DNA from: UBA2022 sp964621555
GTDB taxonomy: Bacteria > Patescibacteriota > Dojkabacteria > SC72
Length of the DNA stretch: 33,192 nt
Direction of reading: 5' to 3'
NCBI GenBank assembly: GCA_964621555.1
Contig: CAZUOO010000006.1
Coordinates: 1-33,192, forward strand
Each line of letters starts with the position of its first letter. Within the stretch, counting starts at the first letter, position 1. This document shows positions 8,961-19,433 of this stretch, piece after piece. A program made the translations under genes and the position numbers. The notes below the pieces were generated by a model. That model worked only from the letters and a program-made list of their open reading frames with translations, had not been told where the DNA came from and did not search any database.

Positions 8961-10905
8961 ACTATTATTAAAATACGTTCAAAGTCCTAAAGATCCTTAT
9001 TTAAACTTTGAATTAGCAATATATTATAAAAATTTAAAACATTATGCTGGAGCATGTACTTATTTTTTAAGAGCAGCAGAATGGGGAGACTTACAACAAG
9101 ATAAAGGAATAATATATGAATCACTTATACAAATTTCTGTTTGTTTTAAAGAACTAGGAAATAGGAAATTTTCAGAAGAAGGATGGTTGTTACATGCTGT
9201 ATCATTATCTCCAGATAGACCAGAAGCATTATGGTTGTTATCTAATGTTTATAAAGAACAAGGGAAGTGGCAAGAAGCAAATATGATCTCTTCTTTTGGA
9301 TTGGTTAATGCTAAAAATGCTCTTCCAATGATTATAGATATAGGGTATAGAGGAGATTATGTATTAGGATATAATCAAGTACAATCTGCTTGGTATAGTT
9401 CTAAATTAAAGGAAGCAAGGAAATTATTATATACTTTGCCTGAAAGATTTGATTTAGATGAAGAATATTTAGAATTAATTCAAAGAGATATTAATAGTGT
9501 AGGAGATGGAGCTCCTCATGGACTTCATGTTTATAGCAGAGATAAATATAATTCTATCAGATTTAAATTCAAAGATTTACATAATATAGAAACAAATTAT
9601 GCTCAAGCATATCAAGATTTATTTGTATTATCAGCATTAGATGGAAAAAGAGATGGATTTTATTTAGAAATTGGTTCTTCTTTCCCTAAACTGCATAATA
9701 ATACTTATTTACTTGAAACTGACTTTAATTGGAGAGGAATATCAATAGATAATGCAGAAAATACAGTAGAAGAATTTAAGAAAGAAAGAAGAAATCCAGT
9801 ATTTTGTAAAGATGCTACTATAGTAAATTATAATAAACTTTTAAAAGATAATAATGCTCCGGAAATCATAGACTACTTACAAATAGATTGTGAACCTGCA
9901 TATACCTCTTATAAAGTATTAACTTCTATACCTTTTGATAAATACAAATTTAGAACAATAACATTTGAACATGATTATGCAGCAGATGTATATAAAAAAG
10001 TTAAAGATTTATCTAGAAGATATTTAACAAGTTTAGGATATTTATTAATAGTTGATAGTATTTCTGTTATAGAAGGACATGAATTTGAAGATTGGTGGAT
10101 TCATCCTGACTTGATAAATAATACCATTGTAGATAAATTATATTCTGTTACTGGAAAAGGGAAAGTAGTAAGCGATTACATGTTCCCAGGTAAAAAGGAT
10201 ATAACTTCTTTATATTCTAATTTTAATTGGAATCCATTAAAAGAAAATGATATAAGAAATATAGTCTCTGAAGTAGTATACGAGGGAGTATATGATTATT
10301 GGAGAGGTTTTCAAAAAGGAGATATAGTAGTTGATATTGGAGCAAGTGTTGGACCAGTATCTAAACTGGCTTTATCTGAAGGAGCAGCAAAAGTGTTTTG
10401 TGTAGAACCCTCTAATAGTTTATGTGATAGCATAAAAGAAAACTTAAAAGAATACGATAATTACACTATTATTAACAAAGCTATAACAAATGATCCTTCG
10501 GAAGTATTTATATTTAAAGAAGAACCATTTGAAATTACTACATTTAAAGAACTTATAGAACAAAATAATATTTCTAAAATAGACTATTTGAAAATAGATT
10601 GTGAAGGAGGAGAATATGACATATTTACAGAAGAAAATATAGACTTTCTACTAAATAATGTAGAGTTTATAGCTGCTGAATTTCATTTAAGAAATTTTGT
10701 TAAAGGTAATAATAGAGAGAAATTTAAATATTTTCAAGAAAACATATTAACTAAATTTCCTAACTATCAAATAAAGTCTTGTTCACATCAAAAAATAAAA
10801 CCCGGACAATCTATAGATTTATCTAATTATATGGAAGACAAAGAATTTGTAGATACATATGATTGTGAAATTATGATCTATATTTGGAATAATACTAATA
10901 AATAA
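8953..10905 (+). CDS. TPR protein with two FkbM-type methyltransferase domains
   Basis: 650 residues. Residues about 1-130 are TPR-like helical pairs (Y-F-L-R-A-A-E-W-G-D, then A-L-W-L-L-S-N-V-Y-K-E-Q-G-K-W-Q-E-A). Residues about 210-390 form a first FkbM/Methyltransf_21-like domain: Y-A-Q-A-Y-Q-D-L-F-V-L, G-F-Y-L-E-I-G-S, N-N-T-Y-L-L-E, W-R-G-I-S-I-D, and Y-L-Q-I-D-C-E. Residues about 430-640 form a second: V-V-D-I-G-A-S-V-G (SAM loop), F-C-V-E-P, and the hallmark K-I-D-C-E-G-G-E-Y-D. FkbM enzymes O-methylate sugars or small molecules with SAM. The first copy lacks the G-G-E after D-C-E, so it may be altered or inactive. All eleven Trp are TGG. It probably modifies a glycan on the virion or host; the target is unknown. 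Confidence 0.8.
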   Translation: MDKLLLKYVQSPKDPYLNFELAIYYKNLKHYAGACTYFLRAAEWGDLQQDKGIIYESLIQISVCFKELGNRKFSEEGWLLHAVSLSPDRPEALWLLSNVYKEQGKWQEANMISSFGLVNAKNALPMIIDIGYRGDYVLGYNQVQSAWYSSKLKEARKLLYTLPERFDLDEEYLELIQRDINSVGDGAPHGLHVYSRDKYNSIRFKFKDLHNIETNYAQAYQDLFVLSALDGKRDGFYLEIGSSFPKLHNNTYLLETDFNWRGISIDNAENTVEEFKKERRNPVFCKDATIVNYNKLLKDNNAPEIIDYLQIDCEPAYTSYKVLTSIPFDKYKFRTITFEHDYAADVYKKVKDLSRRYLTSLGYLLIVDSISVIEGHEFEDWWIHPDLINNTIVDKLYSVTGKGKVVSDYMFPGKKDITSLYSNFNWNPLKENDIRNIVSEVVYEGVYDYWRGFQKGDIVVDIGASVGPVSKLALSEGAAKVFCVEPSNSLCDSIKENLKEYDNYTIINKAITNDPSEVFIFKEEPFEITTFKELIEQNNISKIDYLKIDCEGGEYDIFTEENIDFLLNNVEFIAAEFHLRNFVKGNNREKFKYFQENILTKFPNYQIKSCSHQKIKPGQSIDLSNYMEDKEFVDTYDCEIMIYIWNNTNK

Positions 10906-10990
10906 TACCTTAGAAAACTTATCTATAATTAGTTTTATTAGTATAAATTAAACTTTTATTAACAATTACAAAAATTACATAAATTTTAAT

Positions 10991-10998
10991 TAACTTTG
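10991..10998 (+). promoter_or_regulatory. promoter-like TAACTTTG before giant fibre gene
   Basis: TAACTTTG matches TAnnTTTG and lies 45 bases before the ATG at 11043, in an AT-rich gap of 137 bases with no other content. No clear -33 element. It would drive the adhesion gene cluster. Confidence 0.45.
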
Positions 10999-11042
10999 CA
11001 TGATTAATTGAAAACTTTTAAACTAATAACTAATTTTAAAAC

Positions 11043-14000
11043 ATGGCTCTAAGGAAATGATCACAAGTGGAGGAACTATTTGTCCCCACTTCAACGACTA
11101 GAATATGCATTATTGATGGAGCAGATCCTACTAACTATGTGATTCGCGTACTTGATTTGTTCGCGGGACTTGGAGGAGGGACTACTCTAACTAAAGAGCA
11201 AATAGAGGCTATATTAATTGGTAATATAGAATCTCACACCCATAATCAGTACCTCACAGCCATTACGAAAGCAATGGTTGAGGCGGTACTGACTGGTACT
11301 ATTATTAGCCATACTCATCCTGTTGAATCTATTATAGGGGCTGTATCTTTGACCCAATTTAATAATCACATAAATGATGGAACTCATTTAACGCAGGAAC
11401 AGATTGATATTTTAAATCTCCTTATGGCAGGAGACTTAACATTAACTCAAGAACAAATTGATATACTTAATTTATTGAGTATAAATCAAGATGGGGATTT
11501 AGTAATTTCTACAAATTTAGTTGTAGGAGGAAACGTTACAGCGTATAATGTAGGAGGCGGAGGTCCTATTAATTATCAGATGCTTCTTGATTGAGCATCT
11601 TATAATCCAGGAATGACTAATTGAGTTGTTTCTGCCCCTCTTATCTATGGGTTATATACTGACATACAAAATATTTGAATTGAATTAGCTACAAAAGTAC
11701 CAAATACAAGACAAATATTACCTGGAATAGGTATATCAGGAGGAGGACCACTAAGTTCAGATGTTACAATCTCTTTGGATATACCAGGACTGGAAATACT
11801 TCCTATCTCAGATGGGGATTATATTCCTTTTTATGCTCCAGGAATTGGGCAGTATAGAAGTCCTATAAGTGAACTTTTAGAACTTTTTTCTACTAATTGA
11901 AATTTTCAGTCACAAGACATTGCAGGAAGCCAAATAGGCATACAAACAATAGGACATCAAGGTACAGCTACTCTAAAAGAAGGAGAAAATATAATTCTTA
12001 CTCAATCCGGAGGAGTTATAACAATAGCTGCTCAAGCCATTTCTGCAGCACAAGGAATTCAAGGTACTGCAGGATATATTGGAGAAGATGGATCTCAAGG
12101 AATTCAAGGCCTACAAGGACTAGATGGAGCATATGCTGGACAAGGAGTACAAGGTTCACAAGGTATTCAAGGTTTACTAGGATATCAAGGAATTCAAGGA
12201 CTAGATGGAGCATATGCTGCACAAGGTATTCAGGGAGGCCAAGGTACTCAGGGAATCCAAGGAATTCAAGGTCCGCAGGGACCACAAGGATTAGACGGAG
12301 CTTATGCCGGTCAGGGAATTCAAGGTACAATAGGATTTCAAGGAATCCAAGGTATTCAAGGTTTACAGGGATTAGATGGAGCATATGCCGGTCAAGGTAT
12401 ACAGGGAAGTCAAGGAGTGCAAGGAATACAAGGTCCTCAAGGTCCTCAAGGATTAGATGGAGCATATGCTGGACAAGGAATTCAGGGTACAACAGGTTTC
12501 CAAGGAATACAAGGTATACAAGGTCCACAATGTGCGCAAGGAGCACAAGGAATGATAGGATATCAAGGAGCTCAGGGTATACAAGGAATACAAGGTCCGC
12601 AGGGAGCAATAGGCTTACAAGGTAATCAAGGTATTCAAGGTAATCAAGGATCACAGGGTTTTCAAGGGATACAAGGATTACAAGGAGTTCAGGGACTTCA
12701 AGGAAGACAAGGAATCCAGGGAATCCAGGGATTACAAGGAATTCAGGGATTACAAGGATTACAAGGAGTTCAGGGAAGACAAGGAATCCAGGGTATTCAA
12801 GGAATTCAAGGATTGTTAGGATTACAAGGTAGTCAGGGATTACAAGGTAGCCAAGGGCTACAAGGTATTCAAGGAATTACTCCAAACCAAGATTGTGAAT
12901 CAGTAAATATAAATATTTGTTCTGCGGTTCCAGATAGTTTCTTATCTACCTCTTTTTCTCCAAACCTTCCTATATTATCGGGAGAGACAGTAAAAATTGT
13001 AAGTTCTATAAATCCTCAATATTTTATTAAAGGAACTGTATCTACTTATAATAGTATAAGTGGTAATATTACCATTACAGTTTTAGATGGAAATTACCCT
13101 CCTGAATGTGAGGTAGTGCTTACAGAACAAAAAGATATGATGTTTGTTGTTGATAATTCTGGAAGTATAACTCTAGATGAGATGAATCAACAAAAAGCAT
13201 TTTTAAATGCCCTTGTAGATAATTTAGAGGCTAATATAACTTCTGGAGATGTACAAATAGGTATATCTTTATTTGGTACTCTTGGATCTCTTGTTATTGG
13301 ATTAACTAGTGATGTAGTAGCAATAAGAGCTGCTATAACTTCCCTTACTAACGGAGGAGGAAGCACTAACTTAATAGAGGGTGTGTGTTATGCTAATAAT
13401 GAACTATTAACAAATGGCAGAGTAGGAGTAGATAAGCAACTAGTATTGCTTACAGACGGTGTACAAAATACCACTGATAATACTTGTTCTGGCGGATTAA
13501 CAAGTTCTGCAGCTTTTAGGACTTATGTAAAAAATATAAAAGATGCCGGAACTAAAGTTAGTTTAGTAGTATATGGAGTTCTGGATGAAAGAAAAACAGT
13601 AATAGATTACTATGTAACTGGGAATTATATAAACAATCCTGTACCTTCTAATGGTATATATTTTGAAGCTAGTTTTGATGAACTAGATAAATTAGTTCAG
13701 GCAGTAACATTAGAAATATATGGTAATGAAGTAATTTATTCTGATTGGTGTTTGCTTTATGGTTACGGAGATGTTGGGGTATCAGGAACACAAGGAATCC
13801 AGGGGATACAAGGAATTAGTATCCAAGGAACAATAGGATCACAAGGAATTCAAGGAATTCAAGGTTTTAGAGGAAATGATGGAACTTCTGTAGTAATACA
13901 AGGATCTGTACCGACATCACCAGATTTAGGAGGTATTGTTAACCCAGCCATAGGAGATGGTTATATAGTAGAAAATACTGGCCATTTATGAGTATGAAAT

Positions 14001-17000
14001 GGAACCATATGAATAGATGCAGGAGAAATAAAAGGTCCACAAGGTACAACAGGTATGCAAGGAATCCAAGGAATTCAAGGATTACAGGGCATACAAGGTA
14101 TTCAAGGAATAATAGGATATCAAGGTATTCAAGGACATCAAGGAATTCAAGGTATTCAAGGTATTCAGGGGTTGTTAGGTATCCAAGGTGCACAAGGAGT
14201 TCAAGGAATAATAGGAGCGCAGGGAATAACTCCATATAAGAATTGTGAAACATTAAATATAAATATTTGTTCTGCATTACCAAATACTAATTTGTCGACT
14301 ACTTTCTCTCCTGGTTTAGCTATTTCTCCTGGAGAAACAGTAAAAGTAATAAATGAACTTGATCCTCAATATTTTGTAAAAGGAATAGTAAATACATATA
14401 ATATTATAACAGGTGCTATTAGTATATTAGTTACTGATGGTTATTATCCTGCAGGATGTAATACAGTTTATTCGGCCCAAAAAGATATGGCCTTTGTAAT
14501 TGATGCTTCTGGAAGTATAGATATAACAGAAATGAATCAACAGAAAACATTTCTAGTTGCTTTAATTGATGATTTAGAAGCTAGTATTAGCTCAGGGGAT
14601 GTAAGAATATCAGTATCATCATTTGGAACATTAGGTAGTTTTCTTTTAGGATTTTCAACTGATGTAGTTGCTATAAAAGCAGCTATAAATGGAATAGTGT
14701 TAAACCAGGGAGCAACTAATATATTAGAAGGAATATGTTATGGGTATAATGAAATTGTTGCAAATGGTAGAGTAGGAGTAGACAAACAAATATTGTTATT
14801 AACTGATGGAGTACAAAACTGAACAGATAATACTTGCTCTGGCTTAACTACCGTAGACTCTGCAACTCTTAGAGAATATGTACATAATATAAAAAATGAA
14901 GGAGTTAAAGTTAGTTTAGTAGTATATGGTACTGAGTCAGATAGAGAATCAGTAATAACTACTTATGTAACCGACAACTTTACTTATAATCCTCTTCCCT
15001 CTAATGGAATTTATTTTGAAAGTAGTTTTGATAATTTAGACCAACTAGTACTAGGGGTAAAAAATGAAATCTATGGGAACGAAGTAATTTACAGTCAATG
15101 ATGTTTATTATTTGGAACTGGAGAAGTTGGTTCTCAAGGTATTCAAGGCTATATAGGAATGCAGGGTATTCAGGGTGTTCAAGGAACACAAGGAATATTG
15201 GGAATACAAGGCACTCAGGGAGTACAGGGAGTACAGGGAGTACAAGGTATTCAAGGATCGCAGGGAATACAGGGAATACAGGGAATACAAGGTCCCCAAG
15301 GAATCCAAGGAATACAAGGAACACAAGGAATACAAGGAACACAAGGATTTATTGGTTATCAAGGAACACAAGGATTTATAGGGTATCAAGGAATACAAGG
15401 CACAATAGGTATTCAAGGAACTGAAGGATCTCAAGGAACTGATGGTTTGCAAGGTTTACAAGGTTTACAAGGAACTATTGGGCAACAAGGAATTCAAGGA
15501 TATCAGGGAATTCAAGGTTTACTAGGTCTTCAGGGATTACAAGGATCACAGGGCTTGCAAGGAATAGCAGGAGAACAAGGAGTAACTCCTAATCAAGATT
15601 GTAAATCTTTAAATATCAATATTTGTACAGCACTTCCTAATACTAATTTATCTGCTACTTTTTCTCCACAACTACCTATATCTCTTGGAGACATAGTAAA
15701 AGTAGTTAGTAGTTCTAATCCAGAATACTTTGTAAAAGGGACTGTAAATACATATAATATTACCACAGGAAGTATTAGTCTTTTAATTAACAGTGGTAAT
15801 TATCCAGCTAGTTGTGAAATAGCATATTCAGAAAATAAAGATCTAGTATTTGTAATTGATGCTTCAAATAGTATTCAAGTAACAGAAATGGATCAACAGA
15901 AAACATTTTTAAAGTCTATTGTTGATGATTTAGAACCTAGTATTACTTCGGGTGCTCTAAGAATAGCAATATCATCATTTGGTAGTTTGGGTACTCTTGT
16001 ATTAGGATTTTCAACTAATGTAGTTGCCATAAAAGCAGCTATAGATGGAATACCTCTTTATCAAGGAAATACTAATATACTTGAAGGATTATGCTATGCT
16101 AATAATGAAATTATTGCAAATGGTAGAGTAGCAGTTGATAAACATGTATTAATTCTTACTGACGGTGTTCAAAATGATCTTGATAACACCTGTTCTGGAC
16201 TTTCTAATACTAACTCTTCTACTCCTCTTAGGCAATATGCAGCTGATATGAAAACAGCTGGCGTTCAAATTAGCTTAGTAATACATGGTAATGATACAGA
16301 AAGAGAATTAGTGTTAGATAGATATATAACTGGTATTTATCTAAATAATCCTCTTCCTACTAATGGAATTTATCATGAATCATCTTTTGATAATTTAGTT
16401 CAATTAGTAGAAGCTGTAAAAATTGAAATATATGGAAATGAAGTTATATATCCTGATTGGTGTTTACTGTATGGAATAGGAGATATTGGTTTGCCTGGAG
16501 CACAAGGTACACAAGGTATACAAGGAGCTCAAGGAGTCCAGGGTTTACAAGGGAATCAAGGATTACAAGGTATTCAGGGATTACAGGGACTTCAAGGAAT
16601 CCAAGGAATCCAAGGACTTCAAGGACTTCAAGGACTTATAGGTATTCAAGGAATCCAAGGAATAACTGGTTCTCAAGGATTACAAGGACTTCAAGGAATT
16701 CAAGGTTTATTTGGAACTCAAGGTGTTCAAGGAATTCAAGGCACTCAAGGATTAATAGGTAATCAAGGGACACAGGGCATTCAAGGTTTATTGGGTCAAC
16801 AAGGCATCCAAGGAATACAAGGAATACAAGGTGGACAAGGACTTCAAGGTATACAGGGTATACAAGGATTAATTGGTCAACAAGGAACTATTGGTTCTCA
16901 AGGAATCCAAGGAATACAAGGAATACAAGGACTCCAAGGACTCCAAGGCTTACAGGGAACACAAGGAATACAAGGGGTTATAGGAGATACTCCAGGAGTA

Positions 17001-18836
17001 GAATTTTATTTCAGTACATTAACTACTCAAGCAGATCCTGGAAATGGATACTTTAGGTTTAATAATGTTACTTTAACTAATGTAACTGAAATATATATTG
17101 ACTTATTAAACACAGATTCTATTAATGTAAATTCTTGGTTAGAATCACTCAATATAAATAATAGTCCTCATAGAGGATATTTATATATAAAATCAAATTT
17201 ATATAATGATCCAACTTTCTGTATATTTTCTGTACATAATGTAATTACAGAAACAGGATATAAAAGAATAGTAGTAACTCACTTAGCAGGAACATTAGCT
17301 CCTTCACAAGCAGAGCCTTGTGGTATGATCTTTACATTATCAGGTTCTCAAGGGATACAAGGAATTAACGGTATTCAAGGAGTTATTGGATATCAAGGTA
17401 TTCAAGGGCTATTAGGAAATCAAGGAGTTCAAGGAACTATTGGTTTACAAGGTATTTCTGGATATATTGGAGAAGATGGTTCACAAGGTATTCAAGGTAT
17501 TCAAGGAAGTATTGGTTCACAAGGTATTCAAGGTATTCAAGGGGGACAAGGAATTCAAGGATTATTTGGTTCTCAAGGAACAATAGGATTGCAAGGAATC
17601 CAAGGTTTACAAGGAATTCAAGGACTTTTTGGAAATCAAGGTATTCAAGGATTAAAAGGAGATCCTGCAGAATCAGCTCCAAGTCAAGTAGAGGTAACAC
17701 AAAATTCTCATGGATTTTCAGTAGGAGAAGCTATTAGACATAATGGAAGTATTTATGTAAAAGCTCAAGCTAATAATGACATAAATGCACAGATAGTTGG
17801 AATAGTATATGAAGTAACTTCAACAGATATATTTAGTTATATTACTGATGGATTTATATCTGGAGCTTGAACTGCTGGTGCAGAATATTTCTTAAGTCCA
17901 ACTACTGCAGGACAATTAATTACTTTACCAGATCCAGAAGAATGGAACATAGGAGAAGTAAGAATTTCTTGTGGTTGAGGTATCAGTACTGGTTTGAAAG
18001 TAGAAATTGATGTAGGAGATGTAATTAGTCTTTTACCAGTAATTACTGGCTCACAGGGTATACAAGGTATTCAAGGATTACAAGGAATAAGTGTACAAGG
18101 TATTCAAGGAGTTCAAGGCGGTATAGGTATTCAAGGTCCTTCTGGAGAGGGAAGTGGAAGCGGAACTGCAATGAATGTTCAAGATGAAACTCCTATAGAT
18201 CCGGTGCAAGGACAGCAATGAAAAAATACTTTAACTGGTATATTATACACATGAATAGTTGATAATGATTCTTCTGGACAATGGGTAGAATTAGGACCTG
18301 GGGGAAAAGGAGATTCAGGACTTCAGGGACTCCAAGGAATACAAGGAATACCTGGTAATCAAGGGATTCAAGGAACATTAGGAACCCAAGGTATTCAAGG
18401 TATTCAAGGTTTACAAGGGTTGATTGGAAACCAAGGAACACAGGGTATTCAAGGACTTACAGGTAATCAAGGTATTCAAGGTATTCAAGGAGTACAGGGA
18501 GTACAAGGTAGACAAGGTTTGCAAGGGTTACTAGGTAATCAAGGAATTCAAGGAATTCAAGGATTGTTAGGTAATCAAGGTATTCAAGGTATTCAAGGAG
18601 TACAGGGATTATTAGGTAATCAAGGTGCACAGGGATTACAAGGACCACAAGGTATTCAAGGTATTCAAGGAATTCAAAGTCTTCAAGGTATACAAGGTAT
18701 TCAAGGAATACAGGGAATACAAAGTATTCAAGGAATTCAAGGAGTACAAGGTACAATAGGTGATCCTGGGATAACTGTGTCTGCTACTGCACCAAGTAGT
18801 CCTATTTTAAATCAACTTTGATTAGATATTTCATAA
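11043..18836 (+). CDS. giant collagen-like fibre/adhesin with three vWA domains (2597 aa; 15 TGA = Trp)
   Basis: 2597 residues; seven separate open segments are all in one phase and join when TGA is read as Trp. Start ATG 11043 (M-A-L-R-K-W). Residues 1-335 form the base, with H-x-H motifs (S-H-T-H twice) and a twice-repeated L-T-Q-E-Q-I-D-I-L-N-L-L. After that, eight Gly-x-Gln collagen-like blocks alternate with globular parts. Three vWA domains carry the MIDAS motif: D-N-S-G-S at 704-708, D-A-S-G-S at 1154-1158, D-A-S-N-S at 1606-1610, each with a downstream T-N and L-T-D-G-V-Q-N. Small knobs such as G-D-G-Y-I-V...W-V-W lie between blocks. It is probably a trimeric receptor-binding tail or head fibre; vWA domains usually bind proteins or glycans through a divalent metal. 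Collagen-like DNA makes up about 38% of the gene. The next gene starts in its stop (TAATG). Confidence 0.9.
12054..12878 (+). repeat. collagen-like Gly-x-Gln block 1 of the giant fibre
   Basis: About 275 residues of G-x-Q triplets, mostly G-I-Q, G-L-Q, G-T-Q and G-P-Q. A higher-order unit containing L-D-G-A-Y-A-G/A-Q-G recurs five times between about 12119 and 12480. Confidence 0.9.
13125..13740 (+). other. vWA domain 1 with MIDAS
   Basis: Domain within the giant fibre. D-N-S-G-S (Asp codon at 13152) follows a hydrophobic strand (M-M-F-V-V). Downstream are G-G-S-T-N and L-L-T-D-G-V-Q-N, the other metal-site loops. It is preceded by a beta-rich linker (V-N-I-N-I-C-S) and followed by W-C-L-L-Y-G with W = TGG. 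Confidence 0.85.
14034..14228 (+). repeat. collagen-like block between vWA 1 and vWA 2
   Basis: About 65 residues of Gly-x-Gln triplets, following a small knob with W-V-W-N-G-T-I-W-I-D-A-G whose three Trp are all TGA. A shorter block lies at 13785-13881. Confidence 0.85.
14475..15098 (+). other. vWA domain 2 with MIDAS
   Basis: D-A-S-G-S with Asp codon at 14502, then G-A-T-N and L-L-T-D-G-V-Q-N. TGA at 14820-14822 within the domain encodes Trp. The following W-C-L-L-F-G uses TGA (15099-15101) where copies 1 and 3 use TGG. Confidence 0.85.
15129..15584 (+). repeat. collagen-like block between vWA 2 and vWA 3
   Basis: About 150 residues of Gly-x-Gln triplets with a twice-repeated T-Q-G-F-I-G-Y-Q-G unit near 15340-15390. 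Confidence 0.9.
15831..16455 (+). other. vWA domain 3, MIDAS with Asn
   Basis: D-A-S-N-S with Asp codon at 15858. The D-x-S-x-S pattern is kept, but the usual Gly is Asn. G-N-T-N and L-T-D-G-V-Q-N loops follow, then W-C-L-L-Y-G (TGG). Confidence 0.85.
16488..16991 (+). repeat. collagen-like block after vWA 3
   Basis: About 168 residues of Gly-x-Gln triplets, mostly G-I-Q and G-L-Q, ending before a beta-rich knob domain (about 16992-17340). Confidence 0.9.
17343..17666 (+). repeat. collagen-like block, giant fibre C-terminal third
   Basis: About 108 residues of Gly-x-Gln and Gly-x-Gly triplets, including a Y-I-G-E-D-G-S-Q-G unit also seen near 12070. It ends at L-K-G-D-P. Confidence 0.85.
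18301..18773 (+). repeat. collagen-like block at the end of the giant fibre
   Basis: About 157 residues of Gly-x-Gln triplets, with G-N-Q-G-I-Q-G-I-Q-G-L/V recurring several times. It contains two breaks where Gly is replaced by Ser (I-Q-S). A short block lies at 18048-18165. Confidence 0.9.
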
Positions 18837-19420
18837 TGGCAACTACAACTTTATATTTTACTTCCAGTACATCTGGAAACATTACTACTCCCGCTAATGC
18901 CCTAGGAGCCGCAGATGGCTCCTGGGCAGGGAGTAATGCTGCTTTTACTCATAGGTGAAGATTTCAAACAATAGCAGGAGGTCCATGAAGTCCTTTTGGT
19001 ACTCAATCTATAGATCTCTTATTTAAGAAAAATGCTACAGGAGGTGGAACTCCTACAGTAACTAGTGTACGATTATTTGAAGAAAGTACCGATAAAGGAC
19101 TTATTTTTAATACTAGTACTGATATAACCTCTGATACAGGACAAATTATAACAGTTACTTTTGCTAGCAGTTTAATAACTGATTTTGTTAATATTGATTT
19201 AGAGATAACAGCCACCCAAAACGGTGGAGGACCAAATCAAAGAGGAGTTCAAATAGATTCTGCTACATGAACAGCTCAATATGATGAAGTTATAAGTCAT
19301 ATAAATGCATGATCTGGTGGAACATGAGTAGCAGGAAGATTGAGAAAATGAGGAGGTTCATCATGGTTACCTGCTGTAGTTAAAAGATGAGATGGTTCTC
19401 AATGAGTAAATGTACCTTAA
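18836..19420 (+). CDS. Trp-rich tail/fibre protein (8 of 10 Trp are TGA)
   Basis: 194 residues when TGA is Trp. Under the standard code the longest intact piece would be tiny, so this gene is invisible to ordinary ORF calling. The N-terminal 150 residues look like a beta-sandwich (alternating Thr, Ser, Val, Ile; Asn-Gly turns). The C-terminus has a run of W-S-G-G-T-W, R-K-W-G-G-S-S-W and R-W-D-G-S-Q-W-V motifs, typical of small Trp-anchored knobs at the ends of phage fibre proteins. It starts in the stop of the giant fibre and lies 13 bases before the next fibre gene. Probably a structural partner or tip of the fibre; no enzyme motif seen. Confidence 0.82.
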
Positions 19421-19433
19421 TAAATAATATAAT

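Noticed and set aside
10906..11042. Weak inverted repeat (AAAACT...AGTTTT near 10913-10935) as a terminator
   Set aside because: The stem is only six A/T-rich bases with one G-C-type pair and no T-run, too weak to call.
12016..12654. Long open frames on both strands in other phases over the collagen-like repeats (for example 12016-12654 minus, 11897-12625 plus, 19510-19752 minus, 24220-24519 minus)
   Set aside because: They are shadows of the G-x-Q codon repeat, which lacks stop codons in several frames. The proteins are low-complexity (Leu/Glu/Tyr or Ser/Arg runs) and the main frame is continuous with real domains.
12054..12880. Dense GAATTC sites in the collagen-like blocks as a regulatory or restriction-related signal
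   Set aside because: GAATTC arises from the Gly-Ile codon pair GGA-ATT followed by CAA/CAG, so it is explained by the repeat coding.
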